54,193 bases of DNA from Granulicella sp. (GCA_025357875.1 JANYLK010000063.1:1-54193); one strand, 5' to 3'; counted from the stretch's first letter, positions 17,541-26,016 are shown. Notes: generated from the sequence alone by a model not told the origin. Numbers and translations are program-made.

Positions 17541-19232
17541 ATGAGGATTGACCTGACCATGGACACACCGAACCAAGCCCCGCGCGATCTCTTCGAACGC
17601 CTCCGCAACCATCGCCTTACCGCGACCTTCGCAATGCTCGCCATACTCTCCGCCGGCATCCTCGCGGGCTCCATCCTTACCCGCTCCGTCTCCGGGAAAG
17701 AGCAGGCGGTCGATTCAACCGACGCGCGTCCTCTCGTTGTACCAAGCCCTGTCTTCCAGTCGAATGAGTTCGCCAAGATTGCCAAACAGGTTGGCCCCGC
17801 GGTCGTCAACATCAACACCATCACTTTGCCCAAGCAGAACGCGACCAAGCGCTCCCCGCACGGCGGAATTCAGCGCATGCCTTCCCCCAACGATCCCAAT
17901 AACGGTGACCAGGGCACCAACCAGGGCGACATGCAGGACTTCTTCAACCGCTTCTTCGGCGGCCAGGGTGGTCAAGGTGGAGATGACGGCGCGGATGGCG
18001 GCGGCGAGCACGAGGCCCTCGGGTCAGGCTTCGTCGTCGATTCCCGCGGATACATCATCACCAACAACCACGTTGTCGACAAAGCCGACAAGATCTACGT
18101 CAAGCTCTCCACCGACCCTGACGGCGCCGGCGAGCACGGTCGCCCCGCCCACGTCATCGGCGTAGATCCCGAGACCGACATTGCCGTTATCAAGATCGAC
18201 GCCCCCCAGCCCTTGCCCACCGTAAAGCTTGGCAACTCAGAAGGCGCCCAGGTCGGCGACTGGGTGCTCGCCATCGGCAGCCCCTTCTCGCTCTCTGAGA
18301 CTGTCACCGCGGGTATCGTCTCCGCCAAGAATCGCTCCATTCAGGACACCGGCGTCAACGGCGCGCCGAACCAGTTTCAAAAATTCATCCAGACTGATGC
18401 GGCCATCAATCCCGGCAACTCCGGCGGCCCACTGGTCGATATGGCCGGCCAAGTCATCGGTATGAACACCGCCATCTACACTCAGTCGATGGGCTCGCAG
18501 GGCGTTGGCTTTGCCATGCCGTCCAACATTATTGCCAACGTTTACAACATGCTTATCAGCCCGGACCATAAGGTCGTCCGCGGGTCCATTGGAATCAGCT
18601 TCCAGAACATCCCCGCGTCCTCAGCCGTTGGCCGCCAATACGGCTTCGCCAACGGTGGCGTTCTAGTAGGCGCTGTTACCCCCGCGGGCCCAGCCGCGAA
18701 GGGAGGGGTAAAGTCCGGCGACGCCATCGTCTCGATCGACGGCAAGTCCGTTAAGGACGGCGACCAGCTTGTCGCCGACATCTCCTCCCGCAAGGTCGGA
18801 TCGACCGTCCAACTCGGCCTGGTCCGCGACAAAGAGAAGCTCAACGTCACCGTCGGCATCGCGGATCGCGCTAAGCTCTTCGCGGATAACGGTAGCAAGT
18901 CGAACGATAATTCCGCGCCGACTGAGTCAGACGCAGGTGAAGGCAAGCTCGGCATCAAGGTCGATCCAATTCCCGCCCAGCTCGCCTCCAAAATGGGAGT
19001 GAAAGGTGGCGTAATCGTAACCACCGTCCGCCCCGGTTCCTTTGCGGATGAGATCAACCTCACCAAGGGTGCCGTCATCACCGCAATCAACCGGCACGCC
19101 GTGACCGATGAAGCTTCATATCGCTCCATCGTCTCCAGCCTCAAGTCAGGCGATGACGTGGTCTTTGAAGTGCGCGCGGGTAACTCGGCAGCAGCAAGCG
19201 GTCCCGCCTTCGTCTGGGGAACGCTCCCATAA
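17541..19232 (+). CDS. HtrA/DegP-type periplasmic serine protease with two PDZ domains
   Basis: A 563-residue protease and chaperone for misfolded envelope proteins. A single N-terminal membrane anchor (about 28-50) is followed by a Gly/Asn-rich linker, a trypsin-like domain and two PDZ domains (about 355-440 and 470-560). The catalytic triad is visible: His in ITNNHVVDKAD (about 177), Asp in DPETDIAVIKID (about 213), Ser in INPGNSGGPLVD (about 294). The start may be ATG 17541 or ATG 17559; GAGG precedes the second by 12 bases and neither is ideal. A strong terminator follows at 19262. It is transcribed alone. Confidence 0.94.
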   Translation: MRIDLTMDTPNQAPRDLFERLRNHRLTATFAMLAILSAGILAGSILTRSVSGKEQAVDSTDARPLVVPSPVFQSNEFAKIAKQVGPAVVNINTITLPKQNATKRSPHGGIQRMPSPNDPNNGDQGTNQGDMQDFFNRFFGGQGGQGGDDGADGGGEHEALGSGFVVDSRGYIITNNHVVDKADKIYVKLSTDPDGAGEHGRPAHVIGVDPETDIAVIKIDAPQPLPTVKLGNSEGAQVGDWVLAIGSPFSLSETVTAGIVSAKNRSIQDTGVNGAPNQFQKFIQTDAAINPGNSGGPLVDMAGQVIGMNTAIYTQSMGSQGVGFAMPSNIIANVYNMLISPDHKVVRGSIGISFQNIPASSAVGRQYGFANGGVLVGAVTPAGPAAKGGVKSGDAIVSIDGKSVKDGDQLVADISSRKVGSTVQLGLVRDKEKLNVTVGIADRAKLFADNGSKSNDNSAPTESDAGEGKLGIKVDPIPAQLASKMGVKGGVIVTTVRPGSFADEINLTKGAVITAINRHAVTDEASYRSIVSSLKSGDDVVFEVRAGNSAAASGPAFVWGTLP

Positions 19233-19261
19233 CGAAAGTCGTCGTATGCAGTCCGAATTAA

Positions 19262-19293
19262 ACTAGCCCTGCCAGATCACCGGCAGGGCTAGT
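19262..19293 (+). terminator. Hairpin terminator after the htrA gene
   Basis: A perfect 12-bp stem ACTAGCCCTGCC / GGCAGGGCTAGT with an 8-base loop lies 30 bases after the htrA stop. The T-run is weak (CTTTGG). The stem may serve either strand because the next gene is convergent. Confidence 0.75.
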
Positions 19294-19342
19294 CTTTGGT
19301 CGACACAACCACCAGCACAATATTCCATCAGCCACGCCATTC

Positions 19343-19861
19343 TCAAGCTTGCTCCAGTGCCGAGATGAGCCATCTGCACCTTAGCAGTGGAATGGCTCCG
19401 AAGATTCCGAAGCTGCAATCGACCAGTCGCCACAGGATCGGAATGCCACGGACGTGGCCCGCGATGAGAGCCAGCGGAATTACTCCTCCGCAGGCGATAA
19501 GACCAAACGTGATGATCCACTTATTGCGGACCGGGTCGCGATACGGTCCTAAAAACAAGACAGCGAGCACAAGGTGCGCAAAAGCAAGCCAGTCCGTTCC
19601 ATATGCCAGGAATGGATAACGCGAATTGGTTTCAGAGAGCCCCTCATTTACACGCGCAATCCAAGGCAGCAGGCAGGTGGTTTCAGCGATGGGTCGCACT
19701 GCTGGGGCGCTAAGGACTAAGAGCAGCCAGTGAAGTTCGGCCTCGAGAGGAAATGCCGTAACTCCACTGACCACCAGGCCCACTATAAAGAGGGCCAGCC
19801 AGAAGCGAATTGCGCGGCGATAGTCACGCTTCCCCAAACCCTGACCTCCTCGTTTCCGCAA
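19343..19861 (-). CDS. Integral membrane protein of unknown function
   Basis: A 172-residue protein with about four hydrophobic segments (roughly 19-38, 45-65, 90-105, 118-140). It has a recognisable conserved block YPFLAYGTDWLAFAHLVLAV followed by GPYRDPVRNKWIITFG. I recall similar small membrane proteins of unknown role in other bacteria. The N-terminus is basic (MRKRGGQGLGKRDYRR), consistent with cytoplasmic orientation. It is downstream of creD on the same strand with about 40 bases between, so it may be read from the creD transcript. Confidence 0.7.
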   Translation of the reverse strand: MRKRGGQGLGKRDYRRAIRFWLALFIVGLVVSGVTAFPLEAELHWLLLVLSAPAVRPIAETTCLLPWIARVNEGLSETNSRYPFLAYGTDWLAFAHLVLAVLFLGPYRDPVRNKWIITFGLIACGGVIPLALIAGHVRGIPILWRLVDCSFGIFGAIPLLRCRWLISALEQA

Positions 19862-19901
19862 TCAGCGGTGCTCCTCGCATCGTAACCCTTCGCATTCATC
19901 G

Positions 19902-21257
19902 CTACAGTCCCAACCCCTGAACGAGCGGAGGGGATGGCGTTGCCTTGACGCCCTTCATCGACTCCACATCGCTTTTGTACCAGTCAACTTTCCGCGTCAC
20001 TACCATCACCACGGCCAGTACCGCGAATAGCAAGAGCGATCCGAGGATCAGCGCGTTATCCTCGCTGATCAGAAGCCCATACACGGCTGCATAAAGTGAC
20101 GTCAACATTCCGCCGAATCCCAAACCGCGCGTGACACTCCGCAGCACATAAGACAGATAGAACGTCAGCAACCCAATGCAAGCCGCGCTGGAAATGAGAT
20201 AAGCCGCCACAAACGCCATGTGCTCCGAGAAACTGATCAGGAGCAGGAAGAAGATTGCCAGCCCAAATCCCACCAATAAATACTGCACGGGATGGATTGG
20301 AAGCTGCTTCATTATCTCGAAGAGGAAAAACCCGCCAAACGTCAGCACAATAAACAAAATTCCATACTTCGTGGCCCGGTCGCTTAACTTATAGGGATCG
20401 ATTGGCGTAAGCAAACTCACATTCATCAGGTCGATCTGTTTCACCGGCCTCGATTGCATCTGGACCTGCGTCCCGGCTGCCAGCGAAGAAACATCCCACG
20501 CTGCCGTAAACCCGTCGCCGCCCACATCCCGCGTCCGCGGCAAGAACTGCCCTGCAAACAGCGGAGAGCGCCACGCCGAACTCAACTCCACGTGGTTTGA
20601 GTCACCCACCGGCGCCACGCTTAACTGCTCAGTTCCCGCCAGGTCCATGTCGATGGCAAACTCCACGTGCCCATTCATCTCCTTCATGCCCCGCAGCGGA
20701 ACTCGCAGATTGGGCTGCCAACCCATTGCCGAATCCGCTCCCTGCAACATCGTCTCGGGTGCCCCATTGACGACTACCGTTGGCGTCCCCACAATCCCAC
20801 GCACGTCGTCAACTGACATCGCGAGGTACGGCTCACCCCACTCCACCTTGCCTGTTGTTTGGGGCTGCACAATCTCTATCGATCCCTTCAGGTGACCCGC
20901 AAATTCATAAACAGTCACCGTATACAGGCCATGTCGCCGCTCCGTTGGCATCAGCTTTCCGCGAACGTTCAGCACATGGGGAAACGATGTTGCTGTCAAC
21001 TCCGCGACGCGCTCTACCTTTTTCTTCGATCCTTTATCACCATCCTCCAGGGTCACGGTCGTCTGCCTATACGGCCTTACCAGCACAGGTCCAATTACAG
21101 TTTGCGGCCCCGCATAGCTTGCTTCAATGCTCTTCACAGCATTGTCCCGATACGCCTGTCGATCGGTGATGATCCCATTTACCATCATCAGCGCAATCAG
21201 AATCGCACCTGTCACCAAGCCAATAACCAGCATCTTCAACGCCAACAAACGGTTCAT
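19902..21257 (-). CDS. creD: Inner membrane protein CreD
   Basis: A 451-residue CreD-family protein. CreD is an envelope-integrity factor induced by cell-wall stress in gamma-proteobacteria; its biochemical role is unsettled. One N-terminal membrane helix (LALKMLVIGLVTGAILIALM) precedes a large periplasmic domain (ASYAGPQTVIGPVLVRPY at its start) and five C-terminal helices (KYGILFIVLTFGGFFLFE and after). The start at 21257 has AAAGGAGA 6 bases upstream, better than the ATG-less extension. The two 17-bp inverted repeats upstream (21320-21336, 21354-21370) match the one before the winged-helix operon, suggesting control by that regulator rather than by CreBC, for which no genes are seen. Confidence 0.92.
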   Translation of the reverse strand: MNRLLALKMLVIGLVTGAILIALMMVNGIITDRQAYRDNAVKSIEASYAGPQTVIGPVLVRPYRQTTVTLEDGDKGSKKKVERVAELTATSFPHVLNVRGKLMPTERRHGLYTVTVYEFAGHLKGSIEIVQPQTTGKVEWGEPYLAMSVDDVRGIVGTPTVVVNGAPETMLQGADSAMGWQPNLRVPLRGMKEMNGHVEFAIDMDLAGTEQLSVAPVGDSNHVELSSAWRSPLFAGQFLPRTRDVGGDGFTAAWDVSSLAAGTQVQMQSRPVKQIDLMNVSLLTPIDPYKLSDRATKYGILFIVLTFGGFFLFEIMKQLPIHPVQYLLVGFGLAIFFLLLISFSEHMAFVAAYLISSAACIGLLTFYLSYVLRSVTRGLGFGGMLTSLYAAVYGLLISEDNALILGSLLLFAVLAVVMVVTRKVDWYKSDVESMKGVKATPSPPLVQGLGL

Positions 21258-21319
21258 CCCATCTCCTTTGGAAAACATTTATCTCTAATTAAGTCTGTGA
21301 GTCTACCTCGCCGACGATA

Positions 21320-21336
21320 ACTTTGCGGTACAAAGC
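21320..21336. promoter_or_regulatory. Operator-like inverted repeat 1 upstream of creD
   Basis: The 17-base element ACTTTGCGGTACAAAGC has inverted arms CTTTG and CAAAG around a 5-base centre. It lies 63 bases before the creD start and resembles the elements at 21354 and 22389. Confidence 0.6.
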
Positions 21337-21353
21337 TATGGCATACATGAAGC

Positions 21354-21370
21354 ACTTTGCATCGTAAAGT
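21354..21370. promoter_or_regulatory. Operator-like inverted repeat 2 upstream of creD
   Basis: The 17-base element ACTTTGCATCGTAAAGT is an inverted repeat (ACTTTnC / GnAAAGT) centred 34 bases from element 1. Its reverse complement is nearly the element at 22389, matching 14 of 17 bases. It lies between the end of the regulator gene and creD. Confidence 0.7.
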
Positions 21371-21388
21371 AATCTCCGCAAAAAGGGT

Positions 21389-21775
21389 TCAGGCTCGCGA
21401 GAGCTTCATGCGCAAAACTCCGGGGGCGGCTTCTACCTTGGTTCCCTTTGCGGCGTCTTTCACCACTTGCTCCAGCGTGGACAGGTATTCCAAATAACGT
21501 TTCCGACCCGCAGGCGTAATGCGACAGATCGTCTGCGGGCGGTTGCGCTCGTGCCCCTTCACAATCTCAACCATTTTTTCTGCCTCCAACACACGCAGAT
21601 GCCGGCTGAGATTGCCGTCGGTAAGCGAGCATAGTTGTTTCAGATCATTGAACACCACGCCTTTGGGATTCGTGATCACAGAGGTAAGCACACTGAGACG
21701 CGCGCGCTCATGAATGACTCGATCCAGGCCTGCATAGGCGAAGCGACCTTCGCTTTCGGGAGTTTTAGTCTTCAT
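21389..21775 (-). CDS. Winged-helix transcriptional regulator (ArsR/MarR-like)
   Basis: A 128-residue DNA-binding protein with one winged-helix domain. The region ERARLSVLTSVITNPKGVVF is helix 1-2, and FNDLKQLCSLTDGNLSRHLR contains the recognition helix (TDGNLSRHLRVLE). The wing is EIVKGHERNRPQTICRITPA, and GRKRYLEYLSTLEQVVKDA is a C-terminal dimerisation helix. No metal-binding cysteine pair is visible, so the signal is unknown. The start at 21775 has GGAGG 6 bases upstream and overlaps the previous gene by 11 bases, so translation is probably coupled. It likely binds the 17-bp repeats before its own operon and creD. Confidence 0.85.
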   Translation of the reverse strand: MKTKTPESEGRFAYAGLDRVIHERARLSVLTSVITNPKGVVFNDLKQLCSLTDGNLSRHLRVLEAEKMVEIVKGHERNRPQTICRITPAGRKRYLEYLSTLEQVVKDAAKGTKVEAAPGVLRMKLSRA

Positions 21776-22379
21776 CCGCAGCCTCCGGAGTAGCAGTAAG
21801 CAAAATTCCAGCAACCATCAGTTGCCCTACCCCGTAGGCAAGCCCCATAGTCCACGGTGCGAGTGCGCGGTCATCTCCAAGAGCAATACAACCTAGTCCC
21901 GTGAACAGGTACCAAACGCCCGCGACGATCATCAATCGCGGCATAAACCGGCACGACGAAAAAATTCCCAGGCTGAATATCACTTGCCAAAGTCCTGGGA
22001 GCATCCAGAAAACGGTAGGAACAAAGTGTGCCAGAACAATCGTGATAAGCAGTCCCGTCCCAGCGGCAGGAAGAAACTGTTCGACAGCCATGCGAATCAT
22101 CTCATTCGACAGACCCGAATGAATACGTCGGGTGCGTGTGTACATCTGTACGCCAGTCAACCCACACGACACCGCAGCGGTGGAGAGCCAGATACACAAA
22201 TACGCAGCAATATGTTTTGCCGGATCCGGCAGCCAAATCGCTTGCGCGGACGCAGTCAAAAGTGCGAGTACGCCCGTAACGGCGAGCGTCGCAGGACCAT
22301 AGCCCCGAAACTCTGTGCTTTGGGCCAGATGCCTGCGTATGCTGCTGATGTCGCCAAGCGCTTTATGTAGATCGCTCAT
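21765..22379 (-). CDS. Multi-pass membrane protein paired with the winged-helix regulator
   Basis: A 204-residue protein with about five hydrophobic segments (roughly 30-47, 58-80, 100-120, 125-150, 168-195). The N-terminus SDLHKALGDISSIRRHLAQS is soluble and helical, and is the most distinctive part. I do not know its function. The gene heads a two-gene operon with the winged-helix regulator (11-base overlap). Its control region holds a good promoter overlapped by an operator-like repeat. A sensor or co-factor role for the regulator is only inferred from the pairing. Confidence 0.75.
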   Translation of the reverse strand: MSDLHKALGDISSIRRHLAQSTEFRGYGPATLAVTGVLALLTASAQAIWLPDPAKHIAAYLCIWLSTAAVSCGLTGVQMYTRTRRIHSGLSNEMIRMAVEQFLPAAGTGLLITIVLAHFVPTVFWMLPGLWQVIFSLGIFSSCRFMPRLMIVAGVWYLFTGLGCIALGDDRALAPWTMGLAYGVGQLMVAGILLTATPEAADED

Positions 22380-22388
22380 AGAAATTTC

Positions 22389-22405
22389 ACTTTACAACGC
22401 AAAGT
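22389..22405. promoter_or_regulatory. Operator-like inverted repeat before the regulator operon
   Basis: ACTTTACAACGCAAAGT, a 17-base inverted repeat 10 bases upstream of the operon start. Its reverse complement matches the creD element at 21354 in 14 of 17 bases. It overlaps the -10 hexamer at 22403-22408, a position suited to repression. Confidence 0.7.
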
Positions 22406-22431
22406 AAAACAGCAGACGAGGTCTCTGTCAA
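22403..22431 (-). promoter_or_regulatory. Sigma-70-type promoter of the regulator operon
   Basis: On the minus strand a perfect TTGACA (-35, 22431-22426) is followed after 17 bases by TTTACT (-10, 22408-22403). The operator-like repeat starts inside the -10 and covers the expected start site. Confidence 0.65.
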
Positions 22432-22479
22432 GGGTCAGTGGTCCAGTGACCTGGAGCTTCACCACCAAGAACATCCCGT

Positions 22480-22787
22480 TTACCAGCCAGGCGGCGCTAA
22501 ATCTCGGTACCGCCGGGACCTTTTGCTATTTTGAGCCAGATGTTCCGGATACCGATCCCCTTCCACCGGAACTGTTGCCGAGGCGCTTTCTATCTTACGC
22601 AGGTCATTCGGCGTCAGTTCGATCGCAACGGATCCGATGTTCTCCTCCAGGCGCAACAGCTTTGGCGTACCGGAATCGGAACGATCCACGGCTTCTGCGC
22701 AAGCAGCCTCGGCGACCTGCTTGATGCGCTCAGGCTTGCTGTTGAGGCCCTTTCATCCTGGGGTGCCATCGTCGTTTAGGTTGAAGC
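22480..22787 (-). pseudogene. Aldo/keto reductase remnant
   Basis: Fragments of one aldo/keto reductase are recognisable in order on the minus strand. FNLNDDGTPG, then an in-frame TGA (22753-22755), then KGLNSKPERIKQVAEA come from the first third of the protein. LLAQKPWIVPIP follows in another frame, and GTPKLLRLEENIGSVAIEL to GDRYPEHLAQ returns to the first frame and is the normal C-terminus. Between the AEA and LLAQ pieces some 140 residues of the barrel are missing. The gene therefore has a stop, two frame changes and a large internal deletion, and cannot make an enzyme. Confidence 0.8.
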
Positions 22788-22964
22788 GACGCGCCAATCT
22801 CGGCTGACAACGTGAAGGGCCAATTCCGACCCCAAGATGCCCAAGGCCTCCTCTTGATAATTGCAGCAGGATGAATCGGGGGTATAGGCTTATCGAATTG
22901 AGAGAAGAGCGGGTTCAATTCCGTGGCGCTCTCTTCAAATCTCTGTGCGGAGGTCAGTTTCTAG

Positions 22965-23366
22965 ATGCGGCTTGGTCAATTCGCCCTGTTCTCGATGATC
23001 GCCCTTACCTTGACCCTCCCCGCACTCGCGGCCACCCGGACTCACCGTCGCCCTACTTCACCGCATAAAGCAGTTGGGAAGCGGGCCGCAAAACCAAAAA
23101 TTCTGGGCCAGCGAGGCATCGACGACGACCGCGCCACCCAAATCCAGACGGCCCTTATCAAGGCTGCCTATCTCTCCGGCACTTCCAGCGGCCACTGGGA
23201 CTCCGCGTCCGAAGCTGCAATGCGCAAAATGCAGGCCGACAACGGCTGGCAGACAAAACTCGTTCCTGACTCCCGCGCCCTTATCAAGCTCGGCCTCGGA
23301 CCAGGTACAGGCGCCGTCGCCTCAGTCGCCAATCCACCCAACCCCGTAGCCGGATCCGCACAGTAA
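22965..23366 (+). CDS. Exported peptidoglycan-binding-like protein
   Basis: A 133-residue protein with a signal peptide (RLGQFALFSMIALTLTLPALA) and a basic, Pro/Lys-rich linker. It ends in one PG_binding_1-like three-helix domain (about 50-113): RATQIQTALIKAAYLSGTSS, then GHWDSASEAAMRKMQADNGW and DSRALIKLGLG. Such domains bind cell-wall murein. No catalytic domain is attached, so a structural or adaptor role in the periplasm is likely. GGAGG lies 11 bases before the ATG, rather far. It stands alone between a pseudogene and a convergent sigma factor gene. Confidence 0.8.
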   Translation: MRLGQFALFSMIALTLTLPALAATRTHRRPTSPHKAVGKRAAKPKILGQRGIDDDRATQIQTALIKAAYLSGTSSGHWDSASEAAMRKMQADNGWQTKLVPDSRALIKLGLGPGTGAVASVANPPNPVAGSAQ

Positions 23367-23409
23367 TTTCGTTCGCTCTCAAAATCAGCATAAGGTAACC
23401 GGTCCCAGC

Positions 23410-24303
23410 TTAGGCCACTGTCCGCGCCGCAGCCCGCTGCTTCCTTAAGGTCGCAGCCGAATTGTCAGTCCGTAGCCCTGCCAGCGCAGCGCGCAGCCGC
23501 ACCACCGCGGACGAGTGGATTTGCGACACCCGCGACTCCACTACGCCCAGCGTCAAGCCAATCTCCTTCATCGTCAGCTCTTCGTAGTAGTAGAGCGTCA
23601 GCACCATCCGCTCCTTCTCCGGAAGCTCCTCGATCGCATCTGCAAGCCGCTGCTTCATCTCTCCTTGCAGACACTGGAACAACGGATCATCGTCCGGCGA
23701 CCCCGGGATATTCGAAAGCTCCTCATCCCCCGAGTCTTCCGTCCGCTCCATGTGCAGGCTGCCGATCTCCAGCCCCTTGAGCTCGCCCAGTAGCTGTTGG
23801 TATGCGCCCAGGTCAAGATCCATCTCACGAGCGATCTCCTGCTCCGACGGCACTCGGCCCAGCTTGTGTGTGACGGAACGAATCGCCTCTTCCACCGCGC
23901 GGCCCTTGCGCCGCAACTCACGCGGACTCCAGTCCAGCGTCCGCAGAGAATCCAAAATTGCGCCACGAATCCGAAATTGCGCATAGCTCTTGAACTGCAC
24001 CTGCTTGGTGTGATCGAACTTTGAAAACGCATCGATTAAACCCACCACACCGGCCGAGATCAGATCGTCCAGTTCCACATGCTGCGGAAGCCGCTCATGA
24101 ATTCGCCGCGCCAAATATCGTACCGTTGGCAGATGTTCCAGCAGCAACCGGTCGCGTTCCGGATTCGATTCGCTCTCGGATACGCTCGCCACCTCAGAGC
24201 CGATCGAGCTGAAAAACGGTGCGTGACCCATCGCGGCGATATCGCCAAAACCAGCACCTGCCCCACCTGGTCTTCCCCGTTGCACAAGTGCGTGAGTTCC
24301 CAT
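23410..24303 (-). CDS. RNA polymerase sigma factor, FliA/WhiG type
   Basis: A 297-residue sigma-28-like factor. Region 2 spans LLLEHLPTVRYLARRIHERL, HVELDDLISAGVVGLIDAF and VQFKSYAQFRIRGAILDSLR, followed by the FliA-typical DWSPRELRRKGRAVEEA. Region 3 contains HKLGRVPSEQEIAREMDLDL, and region 4 ELPEKERMVLTLYYYEELTM plus IGLTLGVVESRVSQIHSSAV. The start at 24303 is the best guess; a longer frame exists upstream. There are no flagellar genes here, so the regulon may not be motility. It follows the response regulator and DHp-domain genes on the same strand, 182 bases apart. Confidence 0.9.
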   Translation of the reverse strand: MGTHALVQRGRPGGAGAGFGDIAAMGHAPFFSSIGSEVASVSESESNPERDRLLLEHLPTVRYLARRIHERLPQHVELDDLISAGVVGLIDAFSKFDHTKQVQFKSYAQFRIRGAILDSLRTLDWSPRELRRKGRAVEEAIRSVTHKLGRVPSEQEIAREMDLDLGAYQQLLGELKGLEIGSLHMERTEDSGDEELSNIPGSPDDDPLFQCLQGEMKQRLADAIEELPEKERMVLTLYYYEELTMKEIGLTLGVVESRVSQIHSSAVVRLRAALAGLRTDNSAATLRKQRAAARTVA

Positions 24304-24485
24304 AGTCGTCTCGTCTCCAATGCCGAAAACGGCAAGCAAAGCCGTTGCCTCTGCATTGCAACCAAGCACGACCATGACCACCGCAGAGCCGCTTTGGATT
24401 AGGGTTCTCTCAAACTTGTCCCGAAGTACGACACATCAGCGTGAAAGGATCGCACCCTCCTGCGTCTTCCACTCCGGCGTATAAC

Positions 24486-24758
24486 CTATCCGCCGCATCC
24501 AGTCGCTTCATGCTCCGCATTCCGGCTTGCCTGGAGAATCTCGCGCATCGCGTGCACGCCCTCCACCAGACGTCCGCACTCCACCAGCCCAAGGTCGACC
24601 GCCTCGCGATAGGCCTCGGCAGTCCCTAACAGGCCCGCAATCTCCAGCCTGCACTGTAACGTGGTCAATGGTTGGCACAGCTCATGCAGCGCGTGATGCA
24701 TCTGTTCCAGGAGTACTCCGGCCTGGTTCCGTTCGCAAACTGCGTCTTGTTGCTGCAT
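24486..24758 (-). CDS. Stand-alone histidine-kinase-type dimerisation (DHp) domain protein
   Basis: A 90-residue protein consisting almost only of a helical hairpin. MHHALHELCQPLTTLQCRLE resembles the H-box of HisKA domains (consensus HELRTPLT), and the second helix is YREAVDLGLVECGRLVEGV. There is no ATP-binding (HATPase) domain and no sensor. The ATG at 24758 has GAGGAG 6 bases upstream. It lies 22 bases after the OmpR-type response regulator. It may act as a phosphotransfer partner, phosphatase or dimerisation partner for that regulator; this is inference from sequence and position. Confidence 0.65.
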   Translation of the reverse strand: MQQQDAVCERNQAGVLLEQMHHALHELCQPLTTLQCRLEIAGLLGTAEAYREAVDLGLVECGRLVEGVHAMREILQASRNAEHEATGCGG

Positions 24759-24780
24759 AGTCCGCTCCTCACTCCCGAAA

Positions 24781-25542
24781 TCATCCAACTTTTTGTTTTA
24801 CTAGTTCCGACTGACTCCACTGCATTGCGCTCTCAGCAGTCTTCACTAAATCCTCCTGCGAGTGCAGGACATATCCCTCGCCCCGGACCGTGCGAATCAT
24901 CGATTTGTGAGTCGATCGCGGCCCCACGATCCGGTCGAGCTTCCTGCGCAGATAGTTGATGTAAACCTCGACAATATTCGTCCCGATAACGGCCGACGTG
25001 TGCCAAACCTCGCGCAGCAACTGGTTCCGGCTGCATACCCGCTCGCCCCGCCTCTGCAGTAATGATTCGAGCAGTGAGAATTCTGTTGCCGTCAGGTCTA
25101 CCTTCCGTCCAGCGTGCGTTACCTTGCGGGCGACACGATCCATATCCAGATCTCCAAACCGCAACACCGTCTCTTCAAACCTGCTTCGCCGCCGACACAA
25201 AGCGTTCAAACGCGCCCGAAGCTCGTGAAAGGAGAACGGCTTCAACACCACATCGTCCGCTCCCAGATCGAGACATCGCACTCGCTCTTCCATCTCTGAC
25301 CGGCCCGTCAACACCATCACCGAGGTTGAACGGAATCGCTGTCCCATCTCCGCCAGAACCTCCATTCCATCCTTCCGCGGAAGGCCAAGGTCCAGAATCA
25401 TCAACTCCGGCCGAAGCTTTTCCGCAAACGCCAGCGCCGCCTCGCCATCGCCCACCAGCGCCACCTCGTGCCCGTCAAGCTCGAGTCCCTGCCCGAGATA
25501 ATGCCCCAGCGCGGAATCGTCTTCAACAATCAGCACATGCAT
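24781..25542 (-). CDS. OmpR/PhoB-family response regulator
   Basis: A 253-residue two-component regulator. The receiver domain (1-120) has the acidic pair in LIVEDDSAL, the phospho-acceptor Asp in LMILDLGLPRKDG, the Thr in VMVLTGRSE and the Lys in VLKPFSFHEL. The winged-helix domain (about 130-230) has KVDLTATEFSLLESLLQRRG, IVEVYINYLRRKLDR and IRTVRGEGYVL. The start has GAGGG 6 bases upstream. No full-length histidine kinase gene is adjacent; the next gene encodes only a DHp-like domain. The two genes and the following sigma factor gene may form one operon. Confidence 0.94.
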   Translation of the reverse strand: MHVLIVEDDSALGHYLGQGLELDGHEVALVGDGEAALAFAEKLRPELMILDLGLPRKDGMEVLAEMGQRFRSTSVMVLTGRSEMEERVRCLDLGADDVVLKPFSFHELRARLNALCRRRSRFEETVLRFGDLDMDRVARKVTHAGRKVDLTATEFSLLESLLQRRGERVCSRNQLLREVWHTSAVIGTNIVEVYINYLRRKLDRIVGPRSTHKSMIRTVRGEGYVLHSQEDLVKTAESAMQWSQSELVKQKVG

Positions 25543-26016
25543 GCGCTTCCCTCGAGAGCGACAAATAACCTTAGAACTCTCTTATCGGCACCTCCCGCCA
25601 ATTCATCTCCCGCACGCCGATCCCAACCACCTTTGTTTGGCGGCTCACTTGAGGTGGCTCCTGCCTTCACTCTGTTCCGTCGCACTTCGATGCACAACAA
25701 CTCGTCCTTTCCGAAGCCAGAATTTTCCCAAAACAGAACTTCGTGCTCCGTCGCAGATAATCCATCACCTTCGCAATACTTGAGTAACCCCACACATCGT
25801 CGGTGCCTCTTCTTACCCGCGTGCCTTCTCAGCGCCTTTGAATTGTCATCTCGACCAGACACGAATACCATTCAGAGGGCGCCAATGGCGTGTCCATCAA
25901 CGCGTTGAAGACCAGCCTAAGCAGCAACCACCTTCAAGTCCCAGAACCGAATTTTTAATCCGCCCACTTCGCGGTCCACCAATCGCTTCTCCAACGTTTA
26001 CCGGAGCATCCGCCCC
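25543..26016. other. Intergenic region without supported genes
   Basis: These 470 bases separate the divergent response regulator and MFS genes. Open frames on both strands lack ribosome sites and known motifs. At about 25845 the sequence TTGTCATCTCGACCAG resembles a diverged member of the TCATTCTG repeat family but is too short to call. Confidence 0.5.

Noticed and set aside
25530..25871. Minus-strand frame of 113 codons before the response regulator
   Set aside because: No ribosome site, no motif, and it overlaps the start of the response regulator gene.
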